Origin: Streptomyces sp. NBC_00234 | GTDB taxonomy: Bacteria > Actinomycetota > Actinomycetes > Streptomycetales > Streptomycetaceae | NCBI RefSeq assembly: GCF_036195325.1 | Contig: NZ_CP108101.1 | Location: forward strand, 3,286,001 to 3,350,000 | Direction of reading: 5' to 3' | Length of the DNA: 64,000 bases | Part shown: piece after piece, positions 48,489-60,073 of the stretch | Layout: each line of letters starts with the position of its first letter | Position numbering within the stretch: position 1 is the stretch's first letter | Translations under genes and position numbers: made by a program | The notes under the pieces: model-generated | Database searches by the model: none | What the model saw: the letters and a program-made list of their open reading frames with translations, nothing else | Told to the model about the DNA's origin: nothing

Positions 48489-48749
48489 GGCGGTTGCCCC
48501 CTGCTGCGTCCGGTGATTCCGCACAGCCTATGCGGTGGGGCAACAGGGGGTCTCGCCCCTTCGTTTTGGTCACCAACCGTCACAGCGAGGTGACGGACGA
48601 GCGACGGTCGTGCCACTTCGGGCGACACGCAGACACGTTTCACCGACCCAGCTTCCCCAGCCCCCGGCACATTTGGCAGGCTGTCACCGCAACTCGGGGG
48701 CGTGCACACCTGCAGCTACCGCTGCGGGCACGGGAGGGATGCAAGCACC

Positions 48750-49274
48750 ATGAACACAGCACCGCCAGTCACATCCGGGGATCCGAGGCTCAGCTGGAGC
48801 AGCACCGAGACCAGCCGCGCACCCCAGCTGCACCACCGCCGCGACGGCATCCTGCCCGCCGTGGCCGCAGCCCTGTCCGTCCGGGGCGAGACACTGACCT
48901 GCACCGCGGGCAAGGGCGACCGCCCGCCGGTGCTCCACCCACTCGTCCAGGACTTCCTCGACGCCCTCACCAGCGGACAGCGCGAACGCTTCACCGGCCG
49001 CTGCCCCGAAGCGATACTGCTGTCGCGCCAGCTCACGGCGACCGACGGCAGCCGTTCCAAACGGGCCCAGCGCAAACCCCTGACCGGCGGCGAGGCCCGG
49101 CGCGCACTGAAGCACTCCCGCATCACCGCCCGGCGCATCCGCGAGGACGGCGACCCGCTGCACGGCAGCTACGCCCCGCCCTGCCGCTCCTGTGCGGCGA
49201 TGCTCGCGCACTTCGGCGTACGTCCCGTCGACCTCACCACGACCGGGGCGGCCACCACCGCCGAGAAGGGCTGA
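48750..49274 (+). CDS. YwqJ-like deaminase-domain protein
   Basis: 174 aa. ATG at 48750, with GGGAGGG at 48731-48738 (slightly distant). Deaminase-fold motifs: GRCPEAILL (Cys85, Glu87; the C-x-E variant of YwqJ-type enzymes) and PPCRSCAAML (Cys145, Cys148; PCxxC zinc site). The first ~70 residues are an alpha/beta cap. No signal peptide. The downstream gene at 49285 is SUKH-3-like, 11 bases away, so this is a probable deaminase-immunity pair. Divergent from the two other SUKH genes across a 261-bp intergenic region. Confidence 0.82.
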   Translation: MNTAPPVTSGDPRLSWSSTETSRAPQLHHRRDGILPAVAAALSVRGETLTCTAGKGDRPPVLHPLVQDFLDALTSGQRERFTGRCPEAILLSRQLTATDGSRSKRAQRKPLTGGEARRALKHSRITARRIREDGDPLHGSYAPPCRSCAAMLAHFGVRPVDLTTTGAATTAEKG

Positions 49275-49284
49275 CGGCACTCCG

Positions 49285-49803
49285 ATGCAGGACTCGACCG
49301 GACACGCGTCCGCGCCCGACCGGCACGCCACCACCCGCTTCCCCGTCGCCGTCGACGCCGCCCTCCGCGAGGCGGGCTGGCAGCCGGGGCGCTGGGACAT
49401 CCGGCAGGCCGAGGAGTGGGCCGACGCCCTGCGCTCCCACGCCTCACCGGCCGGCCACCAGCACGCGGTCTTCCCCGCGGCCGTCGAGGCATGGGCGGAG
49501 TTCGGCGCCCTGCGCATCACCGCGTCCGCGCCCGGCCGGCAGATCGCGCCCGCCGCCGTACGCATCGATCCGCTGTGCGGCCTCCACCTGGCCCGCACCC
49601 TGGGTGACCTGGGGCGGGCGCTGGAGACCGAGATCAGCCCCCTGGGCGAGGAGGGCGACGGTCAGGCGGTGCTCGCCATCGACATCGAGGGCCGCGTCTA
49701 CAGCATCGACCACACCGGTGACTGGTACCTCGGCGCGGACATCGACCAGGCGCTGGCCACGCTGGTGACGGGCGTCCAGCCGGCCAGACTCACCTCGGGC
49801 TGA
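49285..49803 (+). CDS. SUKH-3 domain immunity-like protein
   Basis: 172 aa. ATG at 49285, 11 bases after the deaminase stop. The core (FPVAVDAALREAGWQPGRWD, AVEAWAEFGALRI, RIDPLCGLHLARTLGDLG, LAIDIEGRVYSIDHTGDWYLG, IDQALATLVTGV) is the SUKH-3 pattern of the SMI1/KNR4 superfamily. SUKH proteins neutralise toxins by direct binding. Its placement directly after the YwqJ-type deaminase makes it the probable partner. No membrane segment. Confidence 0.85.
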   Translation: MQDSTGHASAPDRHATTRFPVAVDAALREAGWQPGRWDIRQAEEWADALRSHASPAGHQHAVFPAAVEAWAEFGALRITASAPGRQIAPAAVRIDPLCGLHLARTLGDLGRALETEISPLGEEGDGQAVLAIDIEGRVYSIDHTGDWYLGADIDQALATLVTGVQPARLTSG

Positions 49804-49826
49804 CACCCGCCGACGCCCGTCCCGTC

Positions 49827-51143
49827 CTACGCGGCGCCCTGGTCCGGAAGGACCGCCGACACCCGGAAGCCGCCCGCGTCCGTCGGACCCGAGACGAAGA
49901 CTCCGCCCAGCCCGAGCACCCGTTCCCGCATCCCCACCAGGCCGTTTCCGCCGCTGGGCAGCCCGGCGTCGGCCGTGCCACCGTCCGACGGGCCGTTCTC
50001 CACCTGCATGGCGACCTCGTCGCCGCGATGCGCGAGCCGGACCCATGCCTTCGCGCCGGCCGCGTGCTTGTGCACGTTCGTCAGGGCCTCCTGCACCACC
50101 CGGTACGCGGTCTGCTCGACCTCGGGCGCGTACGGGCGCAGCTCGCCCTGCACCGACAGCTCGACCGTCATCCCCGCCTCCCGGGACTGCGCGACGAGCA
50201 ACTCCACCTCGGCCAGCCGGGGACCGTCCTCCACGGCCGCCGCAGCCGCCGCGGCAGCCGCCCGCCCCACCGAAGCGAGGGGCACCCGGCCCGTCGGCGG
50301 CGCGGACAGGGCGTCCCCGCTGCGCAGGACACCGAGCATCTCGCGCAGTTCCGTCAGCGCCTGGCGGCCCATGTCACCCACCAGCGCCGCGTTCCGCACG
50401 GCCTTCGCCGGGTCCTTCGGGGCGACCGCCTGAAGGGCCGCCGCGTGCACGACCATCAGGCTCACCCGGTGCGCGACCACGTCGTGCATCTCCCGGGCGA
50501 TCCGGGTCCGCTCCTCCGTGCGCGCCCACTCGGCCCGCTCCTCGGCCCGGTCGGCCAGCAGCGACAGCTCCCGCTCCAGCGAGTCCGCGCGCTCCCGCAA
50601 GCTCTCCATGAGCCGTCTTCGCGCCCCTATATAGAGGCCGAACAGCAGGGGCGGCGCGGTCAGCCCCAGCGACATGAAGAGGGACACCAGCGGTACGTAC
50701 CAGTCACCCGGGCCGAAGTCGGCTCCCTCGGTGACGTTCTGGCGCAGCCGTACGTACGTGACGATGAACGTGCCGACCAGTGACATCCCGGTCAGCACGA
50801 CGGTGATCCTGCGCGGCACGTCGGACGCGGCCAGCGTGTACAGGCCGACGATGGCCATCAGGAAGCCCATCTCGGCCGGCGTCGTCGCGATCGACACCAG
50901 CACCACGGCGATCGGCCACCGTCTGCGCACCAGCAGTACAGAGCCCGCCAGCAGGCCGAACAGCACGCCGAACGGCACCGGCAATCCGGTGTCCCCGGCG
51001 AACACCACCCCCTCCAAGGCACACTCCAGCGCCGAAACCGACGCCAGTCCCACGTCCAGGGCGACACTGCGCCGCCGCTCCCACCACCAGTAGCCGCGGG
51101 TGGTCGGTCCCGCCGCTTCCCGGTCTGCCCCCGTTGCGGTCAT
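49827..51143 (-). CDS. Orphan sensor histidine kinase (NarL type)
   Basis: 438 aa, ATG at 51143. Five or six membrane helices in the first ~190 residues (ALECALEGVVFAG, FGVLFGLLAGSVLLV, IAVVLVSIATTPAE, ITVVLTGMSLVGTFIVTYV, VPLVSLFMSLGLTAPPLLFGL). A coiled linker is followed by the HisKA_3 dimer helix with phosphoacceptor REMHDVVAHRVSLMV (His220), and a HATPase domain ending with GNGLVGMRERVLGLGG. This is the class that pairs with NarL/LuxR response regulators, but none is adjacent; the nearest is a truncated one at the far right edge. Confidence 0.88.
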   Translation of the reverse strand: MTATGADREAAGPTTRGYWWWERRRSVALDVGLASVSALECALEGVVFAGDTGLPVPFGVLFGLLAGSVLLVRRRWPIAVVLVSIATTPAEMGFLMAIVGLYTLAASDVPRRITVVLTGMSLVGTFIVTYVRLRQNVTEGADFGPGDWYVPLVSLFMSLGLTAPPLLFGLYIGARRRLMESLRERADSLERELSLLADRAEERAEWARTEERTRIAREMHDVVAHRVSLMVVHAAALQAVAPKDPAKAVRNAALVGDMGRQALTELREMLGVLRSGDALSAPPTGRVPLASVGRAAAAAAAAAVEDGPRLAEVELLVAQSREAGMTVELSVQGELRPYAPEVEQTAYRVVQEALTNVHKHAAGAKAWVRLAHRGDEVAMQVENGPSDGGTADAGLPSGGNGLVGMRERVLGLGGVFVSGPTDAGGFRVSAVLPDQGAA

Positions 51144-51298
51144 GCCGTCCAGCCTACGGGCGGGCGCACCTCATTTTCGGGTGACTCGAGCAGCACGTGC
51201 CGTAGTCGAACAGAGGTGGAACACGCGTTGATAGCCGGAAATGGTGAACCGACCACCCATTCGACCTGGACGTCCGCATTCCGGACGAGGCTTGCGGC

Positions 51299-52156
51299 AT
51301 GACGGAAATCACCGGCAAGTACGCCGACTTCGAGGGGCTGCGCGCGCAGGCGGTGGCCCTGCGCCGGGAGGGTCTGAGCCTCCGGCAGATCCGGGACCGC
51401 CTGAAGGTCTTCAACAACGACATCCTGAACCGCCTCGTCCAGGGCGAACCCGCTCCGGAGTGGACTAGGCGCCCGAACGCCAAGGACGACCTTCGCGACA
51501 GGGCCCGGGAGCTGCGCCTTCAGGGCATGACCTACGACCGGATCCAGGCGGAACTGGGCTGTTCCAAGAGTTCGATCTCCCTCTGGGTACGGGACCTCCC
51601 GAAACCGGAGCCGCGCTATACGGACGAGGAGCGCCGCACACTCATGAACGCCGGGCTGGCACGGCTGCGCGCATCTCAGGACGAAGAGCGACACGAGACG
51701 AAGCACCGCGCACGCGAGGCCGTCGGCACGCTCTCGGACCGCGAACTGTTCATCGCCGGAGTCGCTCTCTATTGGGCCGAAGGAGCCAAGGACAAGGCAT
51801 ACAGTCGCCGAGAGAGCCTCCAGTTCATCAACAGCGATCCCAACGTGATCACGCTGTATCTGCGCTGGCTCGAACTGCTCGAGGTCCCACGTGAGCGCAT
51901 GCGCTTCCGGGTCAGCATCCACGAATCGGCCGATGTCACCGGGGCTGAGCAATTCTGGGCCGAGCTGGCAGGCGTACCCGCCTCGGCATTCCAGAGAGCG
52001 ACCCTGAAGAAGCACAACCCGAAGACCACCCGGAAGAACACCGCCGAGGCATATCGAGGCTGTCTGGTCATCTACGTCACGAAGAGCACCGATCTGTATC
52101 GTCGCGTAGAGGGCACTTGGTACGGCATAGTGTTGGGTGCTGGTCCGGCAGCCTGA
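51299..52156 (+). CDS. HTH protein with endonuclease-like C-terminal domain
   Basis: 285 aa, ATG at 51299. Two HTH segments: LRREGLSLRQIRDRLKVFNN (about 20-42) and LRLQGMTYDRIQAELGCSKS (about 65-90, resolvase-like). The C-terminal part, from about 145, has IAGVALYWAEGAKDK, INSDPNVITLYLRWLELLEV, RFRVSIHESADVTGAEQFW and TLKKHNPKTTRKNT, reminiscent of LAGLIDADG-type homing endonucleases. It ends 27 bases before tRNA-Gln, and its codon use is slightly less GC-rich than its neighbours. Function uncertain; possibly transferred DNA or a mobile remnant. Confidence 0.72.
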   Translation: MTEITGKYADFEGLRAQAVALRREGLSLRQIRDRLKVFNNDILNRLVQGEPAPEWTRRPNAKDDLRDRARELRLQGMTYDRIQAELGCSKSSISLWVRDLPKPEPRYTDEERRTLMNAGLARLRASQDEERHETKHRAREAVGTLSDRELFIAGVALYWAEGAKDKAYSRRESLQFINSDPNVITLYLRWLELLEVPRERMRFRVSIHESADVTGAEQFWAELAGVPASAFQRATLKKHNPKTTRKNTAEAYRGCLVIYVTKSTDLYRRVEGTWYGIVLGAGPAA

Positions 52157-52183
52157 CGTAATGTCCGGTTCCGACTAGTTTCA

Positions 52184-52256
52184 TCCCCCATGGTGTAATC
52201 AGGCAGCACTGCGGTTTTTGGTACCGTATGTTCAGGTTCAAATCCTGATGGGGGAG
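52184..52256 (+). tRNA. tRNA-Gln, anticodon TTG
   Basis: Acceptor stem TCCCCCA/TGGGGGA, D arm with AATCAGGCA, anticodon stem GCGGT/ACCGT with loop TTTTGGT (anticodon TTG), T arm CAGG-TTCAAAT-CCTG, discriminator G; CCA is not encoded. It reads CAA glutamine codons. Followed directly by a terminator hairpin. Confidence 0.9.
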
Positions 52257-52262
52257 CTCGCA

Positions 52263-52290
52263 CGGGCCCCGACCTCACGGTCGGGGCCCG
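52263..52290 (+). terminator. Hairpin terminator of tRNA-Gln
   Basis: A 12-bp stem CGGGCCCCGACC (52263-52274) / GGTCGGGGCCCG (52279-52290) with a 4-nt loop, 7 bases after the tRNA and before glmU. Confidence 0.8.
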
Positions 52291-52360
52291 CACTCATGTC
52301 CGCTCCGTACACCCCCGGTATCCTGCGGATGTCCACCACCCGAAGCCGAAGGGCATTCCC

Positions 52361-53809
52361 GTGAGCGCCACCAGCCCGGCAGCCGTCGTCGTCCTCGCAG
52401 CGGGTGAGGGCACCCGCATGAAGTCGAAGACCCCCAAGGTCCTGCACGAGATCTCCGGGCGCTCGCTCGTCGGACATGTCGTCGCCGCCTCCCGTGAGCT
52501 CGACCCCGAGCACCTCGTCGTGGTCGTCGGCCACGCGGCGGAGCGGGTCACCGCACACCTCTCCTCGGGCGACGCCCCCGTACGCACCGCCTTCCAAGCC
52601 GAGCAGAACGGCACCGGCCACGCCGTCCGGATGGGCCTCGAAGAGCTCGGCGGGGCCGTCGAGGGCACCGTGATCGTCGTCTGCGGCGACACCCCGCTGC
52701 TCTCCGGCGAGACCCTCGCCGCGCTCGCCGCCACCCACGACGCCGACGCCAACGCCGTCACCGTGCTGACCGCCGAGGTCCCGGACTCCACCGGCTACGG
52801 CCGGATCGTCCGAGACGCGGCCAGCGGCGCGGTCACCGCGATCGTCGAGCACAAGGACGCCACGGACGCCCAGCGGGCCATCCGGGAGATCAACTCCGGG
52901 GTGTTCGCCTTCGACGGGCGCCTGCTCGCGGACGCGCTCGGCAAGGTGCGCACGGACAACAGCCAGGGCGAGGAGTACCTCACCGACGTGCTGTCCATCC
53001 TGCGCGAGGCAGGACACCGCGTGGGCGCCTCGGTCACCGCGGACCACCGGGAGATCCTCGGCATCAACAACCGGATCCAGCTGGCCGAGGCCCGGCGACT
53101 GCTCAACGAGCGGCTCCTGGAGCGCGCCATGACGGCCGGCGTGACGATCGTCGACCCGGCGTCGACGCTGATCGACGTCACGGTGACGTACGAGCCGGAC
53201 GCGATCGTGCACCCCGGCACCCAGCTGTACGGCTCGACCCATCTGGCCGAGGACGCCGAGGTCGGCCCGAACTCCCGGCTCACGGACACGATCGTCCACG
53301 CGGGCGCCCGCGTGGACAACACGGTCGCGGACGGGGCGGAGGTCGGCCCCGGTGCGACGGTCGGCCCGTTCGCCTATCTGCGGCCCGGCACGAGGCTCGG
53401 CGCGAAGGCCAAGGCCGGTACGTACGTGGAGATGAAGAACGCCACGATCGGCGAGGGCACGAAGGTTCCGCACCTGAGCTACGTCGGTGACGCGACGATC
53501 GGCGACCACACCAACATCGGTGCCGCCAGCGTCTTCGTGAACTACGACGGCGTGGCCAAGCACCACACGACCATCGGCTCCCACTGCCGCACCGGGTCCG
53601 ACAATATGTTTGTGGCTCCTGTCACGGTCGGGGACGGCGTCTACACCGCGGCGGGCTCGGTCATCACCAAGGACGTACCGGCCGGTTCGCTGGCCGTCGC
53701 CCGGGGCCAGCAGCGGAATATCGAGGGTTGGGTGGCCCGGAAGCGTCCGGGAAGTGCCGCCGCGCAGGCCGCTCAGGCCGCGGCCCAGGACACCAACGGC
53801 GAAAGCTGA
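52361..53809 (+). CDS. glmU: Bifunctional GlmU (GlcN-1-P acetyltransferase / GlcNAc-1-P uridyltransferase)
   Basis: 482 aa, GTG at 52361. The N-terminal uridyltransferase has LAAGEGTRMKSKTPKVLHEI, QNGTGHAVRMGLEEL and VCGDTPLLSG. A linker helix follows, then a left-handed beta-helix of hexapeptide repeats (TIVHAGARVDNTVADGAEVG, KVPHLSYVGDATIGDHTNIG, NYDGVAKHHTTIGS) for the acetyltransferase. It makes UDP-GlcNAc for peptidoglycan. The last ~30 Ala/Gln-rich residues are a variable tail. It leads a housekeeping run with prs, rplY and pth. Confidence 0.96.
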   Translation: MSATSPAAVVVLAAGEGTRMKSKTPKVLHEISGRSLVGHVVAASRELDPEHLVVVVGHAAERVTAHLSSGDAPVRTAFQAEQNGTGHAVRMGLEELGGAVEGTVIVVCGDTPLLSGETLAALAATHDADANAVTVLTAEVPDSTGYGRIVRDAASGAVTAIVEHKDATDAQRAIREINSGVFAFDGRLLADALGKVRTDNSQGEEYLTDVLSILREAGHRVGASVTADHREILGINNRIQLAEARRLLNERLLERAMTAGVTIVDPASTLIDVTVTYEPDAIVHPGTQLYGSTHLAEDAEVGPNSRLTDTIVHAGARVDNTVADGAEVGPGATVGPFAYLRPGTRLGAKAKAGTYVEMKNATIGEGTKVPHLSYVGDATIGDHTNIGAASVFVNYDGVAKHHTTIGSHCRTGSDNMFVAPVTVGDGVYTAAGSVITKDVPAGSLAVARGQQRNIEGWVARKRPGSAAAQAAQAAAQDTNGES

Positions 53810-53928
53810 CCGGAAACAGGTGCGCCGGACACGGCGTACCGTGATAGATGCTCACCCATTTCGGCTGGCTCGTTGCACATCGGGACCTATGCGTGCAGCG
53901 CCAGATACACGTCTGAGGAGACTGTGCT

Positions 53929-54912
53929 GTGACCGGGATCAAGACGACCGGCGAGAAGAAACTGATGCTCTTCTCCGGCCGCGCCCACCCCGAGCTGGCC
54001 GAGGAGGTCGCACACCAGTTGGGTGTCGGCCTCGTGCCGACGAAGGCTTTCGATTTCGCCAACGGCGAGATCTACGTGCGCTTCCAGGAATCCGCCCGCG
54101 GCGCCGACTGCTTCCTGATCCAGAGCCACACGGCTCCGATCAACAAGTGGATCATGGAGCAGCTGATCATGCTGGACGCGCTGAAGCGCGCCTCGGCCCG
54201 TTCGATCACGGTGATCGTGCCGTTCTACGGCTACGCCCGCCAGGACAAGAAGCACCGTGGCCGCGAGCCGATCTCGGCCCGTCTGGTCGCCGACCTGATG
54301 AAGACGGCGGGTGCGGACCGCATCCTCACCGTGGACCTGCACACCGACCAGATCCAGGGCTTCTTCGACGGCCCGGTGGACCACCTGTTCGCGCTGCCGA
54401 TCCTCGCCGACTACGTCGGTGCCAAGGTCGACCGCTCGAAGCTGACGATCGTCTCCCCGGACGCCGGCCGCGTACGGGTCGCCGACCGCTGGTGCGACCG
54501 CCTGGACGCCCCGCTGGCGATCGTCCACAAGCGCCGCGACAAGGACGTACCGAACCAGGTCAGCGTCCACGAGGTCGTCGGTAACGTGAAGGGCCGGGTC
54601 TGTGTCCTGGTCGACGACATGATCGACACCGGTGGCACGATCTGCGCCGCCGCGGACGCCCTGTTCGCCCATGGTGCCGAGGACGTCATAGTGACCGCGA
54701 CGCACGGCGTGCTGTCCGGCCCCGCCGCGGACCGCCTGAAGAACTCCAAGGTCAGCGAGTTCGTCTTCACGGACACCCTGCCGACCCCGGGCGAGCTGGA
54801 GCTCGAGAAGATCACCGTGCTGTCGATCGCGCCGACGATCGCGCGCGCGGTGCGCGAGGTCTTCGAGGACGGTTCGGTCACGAGCCTCTTCGAGGAGCAG
54901 GAAAACCACTAG
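53929..54912 (+). CDS. prs: Ribose-phosphate pyrophosphokinase
   Basis: 327 aa, GTG at 53929. It has FANGEIYVRFQESARGAD (phosphate contacts), the flexible loop FYGYARQDKKHRGREPISARL, VDLHTDQIQGFFDGPVDHL and the PRPP-binding loop VLVDDMIDTGGTI. It makes PRPP from ribose-5-phosphate and ATP for nucleotide, His and Trp synthesis. Follows glmU by 119 bases, standard actinobacterial order. Confidence 0.96.
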   Translation: MTGIKTTGEKKLMLFSGRAHPELAEEVAHQLGVGLVPTKAFDFANGEIYVRFQESARGADCFLIQSHTAPINKWIMEQLIMLDALKRASARSITVIVPFYGYARQDKKHRGREPISARLVADLMKTAGADRILTVDLHTDQIQGFFDGPVDHLFALPILADYVGAKVDRSKLTIVSPDAGRVRVADRWCDRLDAPLAIVHKRRDKDVPNQVSVHEVVGNVKGRVCVLVDDMIDTGGTICAAADALFAHGAEDVIVTATHGVLSGPAADRLKNSKVSEFVFTDTLPTPGELELEKITVLSIAPTIARAVREVFEDGSVTSLFEEQENH

Positions 54913-54949
54913 CGGAACCGCGGTACCGCAGAGGTACCGAAGATCCACT

Positions 54950-54978
54950 TTGGGCGCGGCCTCCCCGCCGGGTAGACT
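54950..54978 (+). promoter_or_regulatory. Promoter of rplY
   Basis: TTGGGC (54950-54955), 17-bp spacer, TAGACT (54973-54978). Transcription would begin near 54986, giving a leader of about 125 bases that contains the small hairpin GTACTCATAAGTAC. Confidence 0.6.
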
Positions 54979-55110
54979 CAGCGAGTTGCTCGGCGAGGGA
55001 GGCCGTACTCATAAGTACGGTGATCCGTTATCGACGCGCTCTTCGTAGCAGGCGGCCTGTCGTACGGGCCGGGTGACGTCCGACTTTCGTCATCTCACGA
55101 GGAGTGCACC

Positions 55111-55698
55111 ATGGCTGAGATCAAGCTCGCCGCTCAGGTCCGTACCGAGTTCGGCAAGGGCGCCGCCCGCCGTACCCGTCGTGCCAACCTGGTTCCCGCG
55201 GTCGTCTACGGCCACGGCGCCGAGTCCGTCCACATCACGCTGCCGGCCCACGAGCTGCAGCTCGCGCTCCGCACCGCCAACGTCCTCATCGGTCTCGAGA
55301 TCGAGGGCAAGGACGCCCTGGTCATCCCCAAGGCCGTGCAGCGCAACGCCCTCAAGGGCAACATCGAGCACGTCGACCTCCTGACCGTGAAGCGCGGCGA
55401 GAAGGTCAACGTCGAGATCGCCGTGCACGTCGAGGGCGAGCTGGCCCCGGGCGGCAACCTGCTGGAGTACGTTCAGAACACCCTGCTCGTCGAGGCCGAG
55501 GCCACCCACATCCCCGAGTCCGTCACGGTCTCCATCGCGGGCCTGGACGCCGGCGACTCGATCCTCGCCAAGGACATCCCGCTGCCCAAGGGTTCCGTGC
55601 TGGCCGGTGACGAGGACGCCGTCGTGCTCCAGATCGTCGCCGCGCAGGCCGAGGAGCCGGCCGCCGAGGGCACCGAGGCCGCCACCACCGAGGCCTGA
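55111..55698 (+). CDS. rplY: 50S ribosomal protein L25/general stress protein Ctc
   Basis: 195 aa, ATG at 55111 following the GGAG of GAGGAGTGCACC. N-terminal L25 beta-barrel (IKLAAQVRTEFGKGAARRTR, LVPAVVYGHG), then the long C-terminal TL5/Ctc domain (NIEHVDLLTVKRGEKVNVEI, GNLLEYVQNTLLVEAEATH). Binds 5S rRNA. Acid Ala/Glu/Thr-rich tail. Located between prs and pth, typical for actinomycetes. Confidence 0.94.
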   Translation: MAEIKLAAQVRTEFGKGAARRTRRANLVPAVVYGHGAESVHITLPAHELQLALRTANVLIGLEIEGKDALVIPKAVQRNALKGNIEHVDLLTVKRGEKVNVEIAVHVEGELAPGGNLLEYVQNTLLVEAEATHIPESVTVSIAGLDAGDSILAKDIPLPKGSVLAGDEDAVVLQIVAAQAEEPAAEGTEAATTEA

Positions 55699-55730
55699 GT
55701 CCCACCCGGCGCGCCCCAGCGCCACTGATC

Positions 55731-55758
55731 CACCGCTTCACCGCTTCACTGCTTCACT
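55731..55758 (+). repeat. Short tandem 8-bp repeats
   Basis: Three and a half copies of CACCGCTT / CACTGCTT immediately upstream of a terminator hairpin after rplY. Small and probably without function. Confidence 0.6.
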
Positions 55759-55759
55759 G

Positions 55760-55796
55760 ACGGGGCGGCGGACCCTTACCGGGCCCGCCGCCCCGT
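55760..55796 (+). terminator. Hairpin terminator of rplY
   Basis: A 12-bp stem ACGGGGCGGCGG (55760-55771) / CCGCCGCCCCGT (55785-55796) between rplY and pth. Confidence 0.75.
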
Positions 55797-55838
55797 TCGC
55801 CTGTCATCAGCCGACGTACGCGAGGAGACCGAGCGCAG

Positions 55839-56432
55839 ATGTCCGATGCAACCGACCCCTGGCTCATCGTGGGCCTGGGCAATCCGGGTCCCGAGTACGC
55901 AGCGAACCGGCACAACGTCGGTTTCATGGTCGCCGACCTCCTCGCCGAGCGGATCGGCGGGAAGTTCAAGCGGGCACAGAAGGCCCAGGCGCAGGTCGTC
56001 GAGGGCCGGATGGGGCCGCCCGGACCCGCGAGCCGCCGGGTGATCCTGGCCAAGCCGATGTCGTACATGAACCTGTCGGGCGGGCCCGTGACCGCCCTCC
56101 GGGACTTCTACAAGGTGCCGACGGACCACATCGTGGCCGTCCACGACGAGCTGGACATCGATTTCGGCACGCTGCGGCTGAAGCTGGGCGGCGGCGACAA
56201 CGGGCACAACGGGCTGAAGTCGATGACGAAGTCGATGGGCCCCGACTACCACCGCATCAGGTTCGGGATCGGCCGGCCGCCGGGCCGGATGCAGGTGGCC
56301 GACTTCGTGCTGAAGGACTTCTCGTCCACGGAGCGCAAGGACCTCGCCTACCAGGTGGACCGGGCCGCGGACGCGGTGGAGGCGCTGCTCGCCGAGGGGC
56401 TGGAGCGGGCGCAGTCCACGTACAACTCCTGA
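55839..56432 (+). CDS. pth: Peptidyl-tRNA hydrolase
   Basis: 197 aa, ATG at 55839. Full set of Pth signatures: [18 protein letters not shown] (catalytic His in the RHNVGF context), [29 protein letters not shown] and [12 protein letters not shown]. The enzyme recycles peptidyl-tRNA released prematurely from ribosomes and is essential. Directly after rplY and its terminator. Confidence 0.96.
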   Translation: MSDATDPWLIVGLGNPGPEYAANRHNVGFMVADLLAERIGGKFKRAQKAQAQVVEGRMGPPGPASRRVILAKPMSYMNLSGGPVTALRDFYKVPTDHIVAVHDELDIDFGTLRLKLGGGDNGHNGLKSMTKSMGPDYHRIRFGIGRPPGRMQVADFVLKDFSSTERKDLAYQVDRAADAVEALLAEGLERAQSTYNS

Positions 56433-56507
56433 CATTGGCGCCGATCCCAGGATCATTTTCGGCCACAGGTTGACCGAGAGCATGGGTCTGCCCAAGGATC
56501 TGCCCCC

Positions 56508-56978
56508 ATGAAGCGGAGCTCCTCCCACCGCCTGGTGGCCCACGGCCGTGTCGTCGCCGCGGGCTGCATCGTCCTGCTGATGCTCGTCGCGGGCGCCTGG
56601 GCCTCGTGGAACACCGCGCACCACATCGTCCTGTCCAAGGGGCGCGAGCACGGCACCATGACGGTGACCGGGTGCGAGGACACGGCGTGCACCGGGTCGT
56701 ACGAACCGGATCAGGACTCGCCGAAGCGCTCCCGGGTGACGATCGGGAAGTCCGTCGCCGCGGAGAAGGGCGACCGCTTCCCGGTGGTCGTGAAGCCGGG
56801 CACCGGCGAGGTCGTCCGCACCGGCACACCGGGGTTCCTGCATGCCTGGGTGCCGTTCGGCGGTGCGCTGCTGCTCTCCGCCCTCCTGATCGGGGGCGGT
56901 CTGCGGCTGCCCCGGCTCGCCTGGGGCGTCGCGACCGCGGGCGCGGTCCTGCTGATGGCGACGTTCATCGCCCTCTGA
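56508..56978 (+). CDS. Small two-TM membrane protein
   Basis: 156 aa, ATG at 56508 (weak RBS). A first helix (VVAAGCIVLLMLVAGAWASW) is followed by an external stretch with two cysteines (VTGCEDTACTGSYEP) that could form a disulfide, then two C-terminal helices (PFGGALLLSALLIGGGL, ATAGAVLLMATFIAL). No family recognised; convergent with ppc. Confidence 0.65.
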   Translation: MKRSSSHRLVAHGRVVAAGCIVLLMLVAGAWASWNTAHHIVLSKGREHGTMTVTGCEDTACTGSYEPDQDSPKRSRVTIGKSVAAEKGDRFPVVVKPGTGEVVRTGTPGFLHAWVPFGGALLLSALLIGGGLRLPRLAWGVATAGAVLLMATFIAL

Positions 56979-57001
56979 CAGGACCGCACCCGCGCAACGG
57001 A

Positions 57002-59731
<2,730 letters not shown>

Positions 59732-60073
59732 AGGTGCGGCTCCTTGCAGTGAATAGAGGAGGTGCGTCGCGTCAGCGTCTCCCTGGACGGGTGGTGGCGG
59801 GAGACGGGTGGGCACGTCTGTCAGGGGGACCGGGGCTGCTGCGGTGCGTCGCCACCCCGGGAAAGCAGAGTGCGGACCGCGCTGTCCGACTCTCCCAGGA
59901 TAGGTGTCCGTGCCGGGGGCGTGCCGCGCAGCCCTCGCGGGTAGCCGCGGAAGGACTGCCGTGACGCGGCTCTCGTACTGCGGGCCTCACCGCTGCCATA
60001 CTTACCAGGCCGTAGGTTACGGATGCGTAGCCTGCAGAATCCGTCGCACTTCTCACCCCCCAGGGGACTCCCC

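Noticed and set aside
48493..48544. GTTGCCCC/GGGGCAAC inverted repeat before the WHH gene
   Set aside because: Short arms with a long gap; too weak to call an operator.
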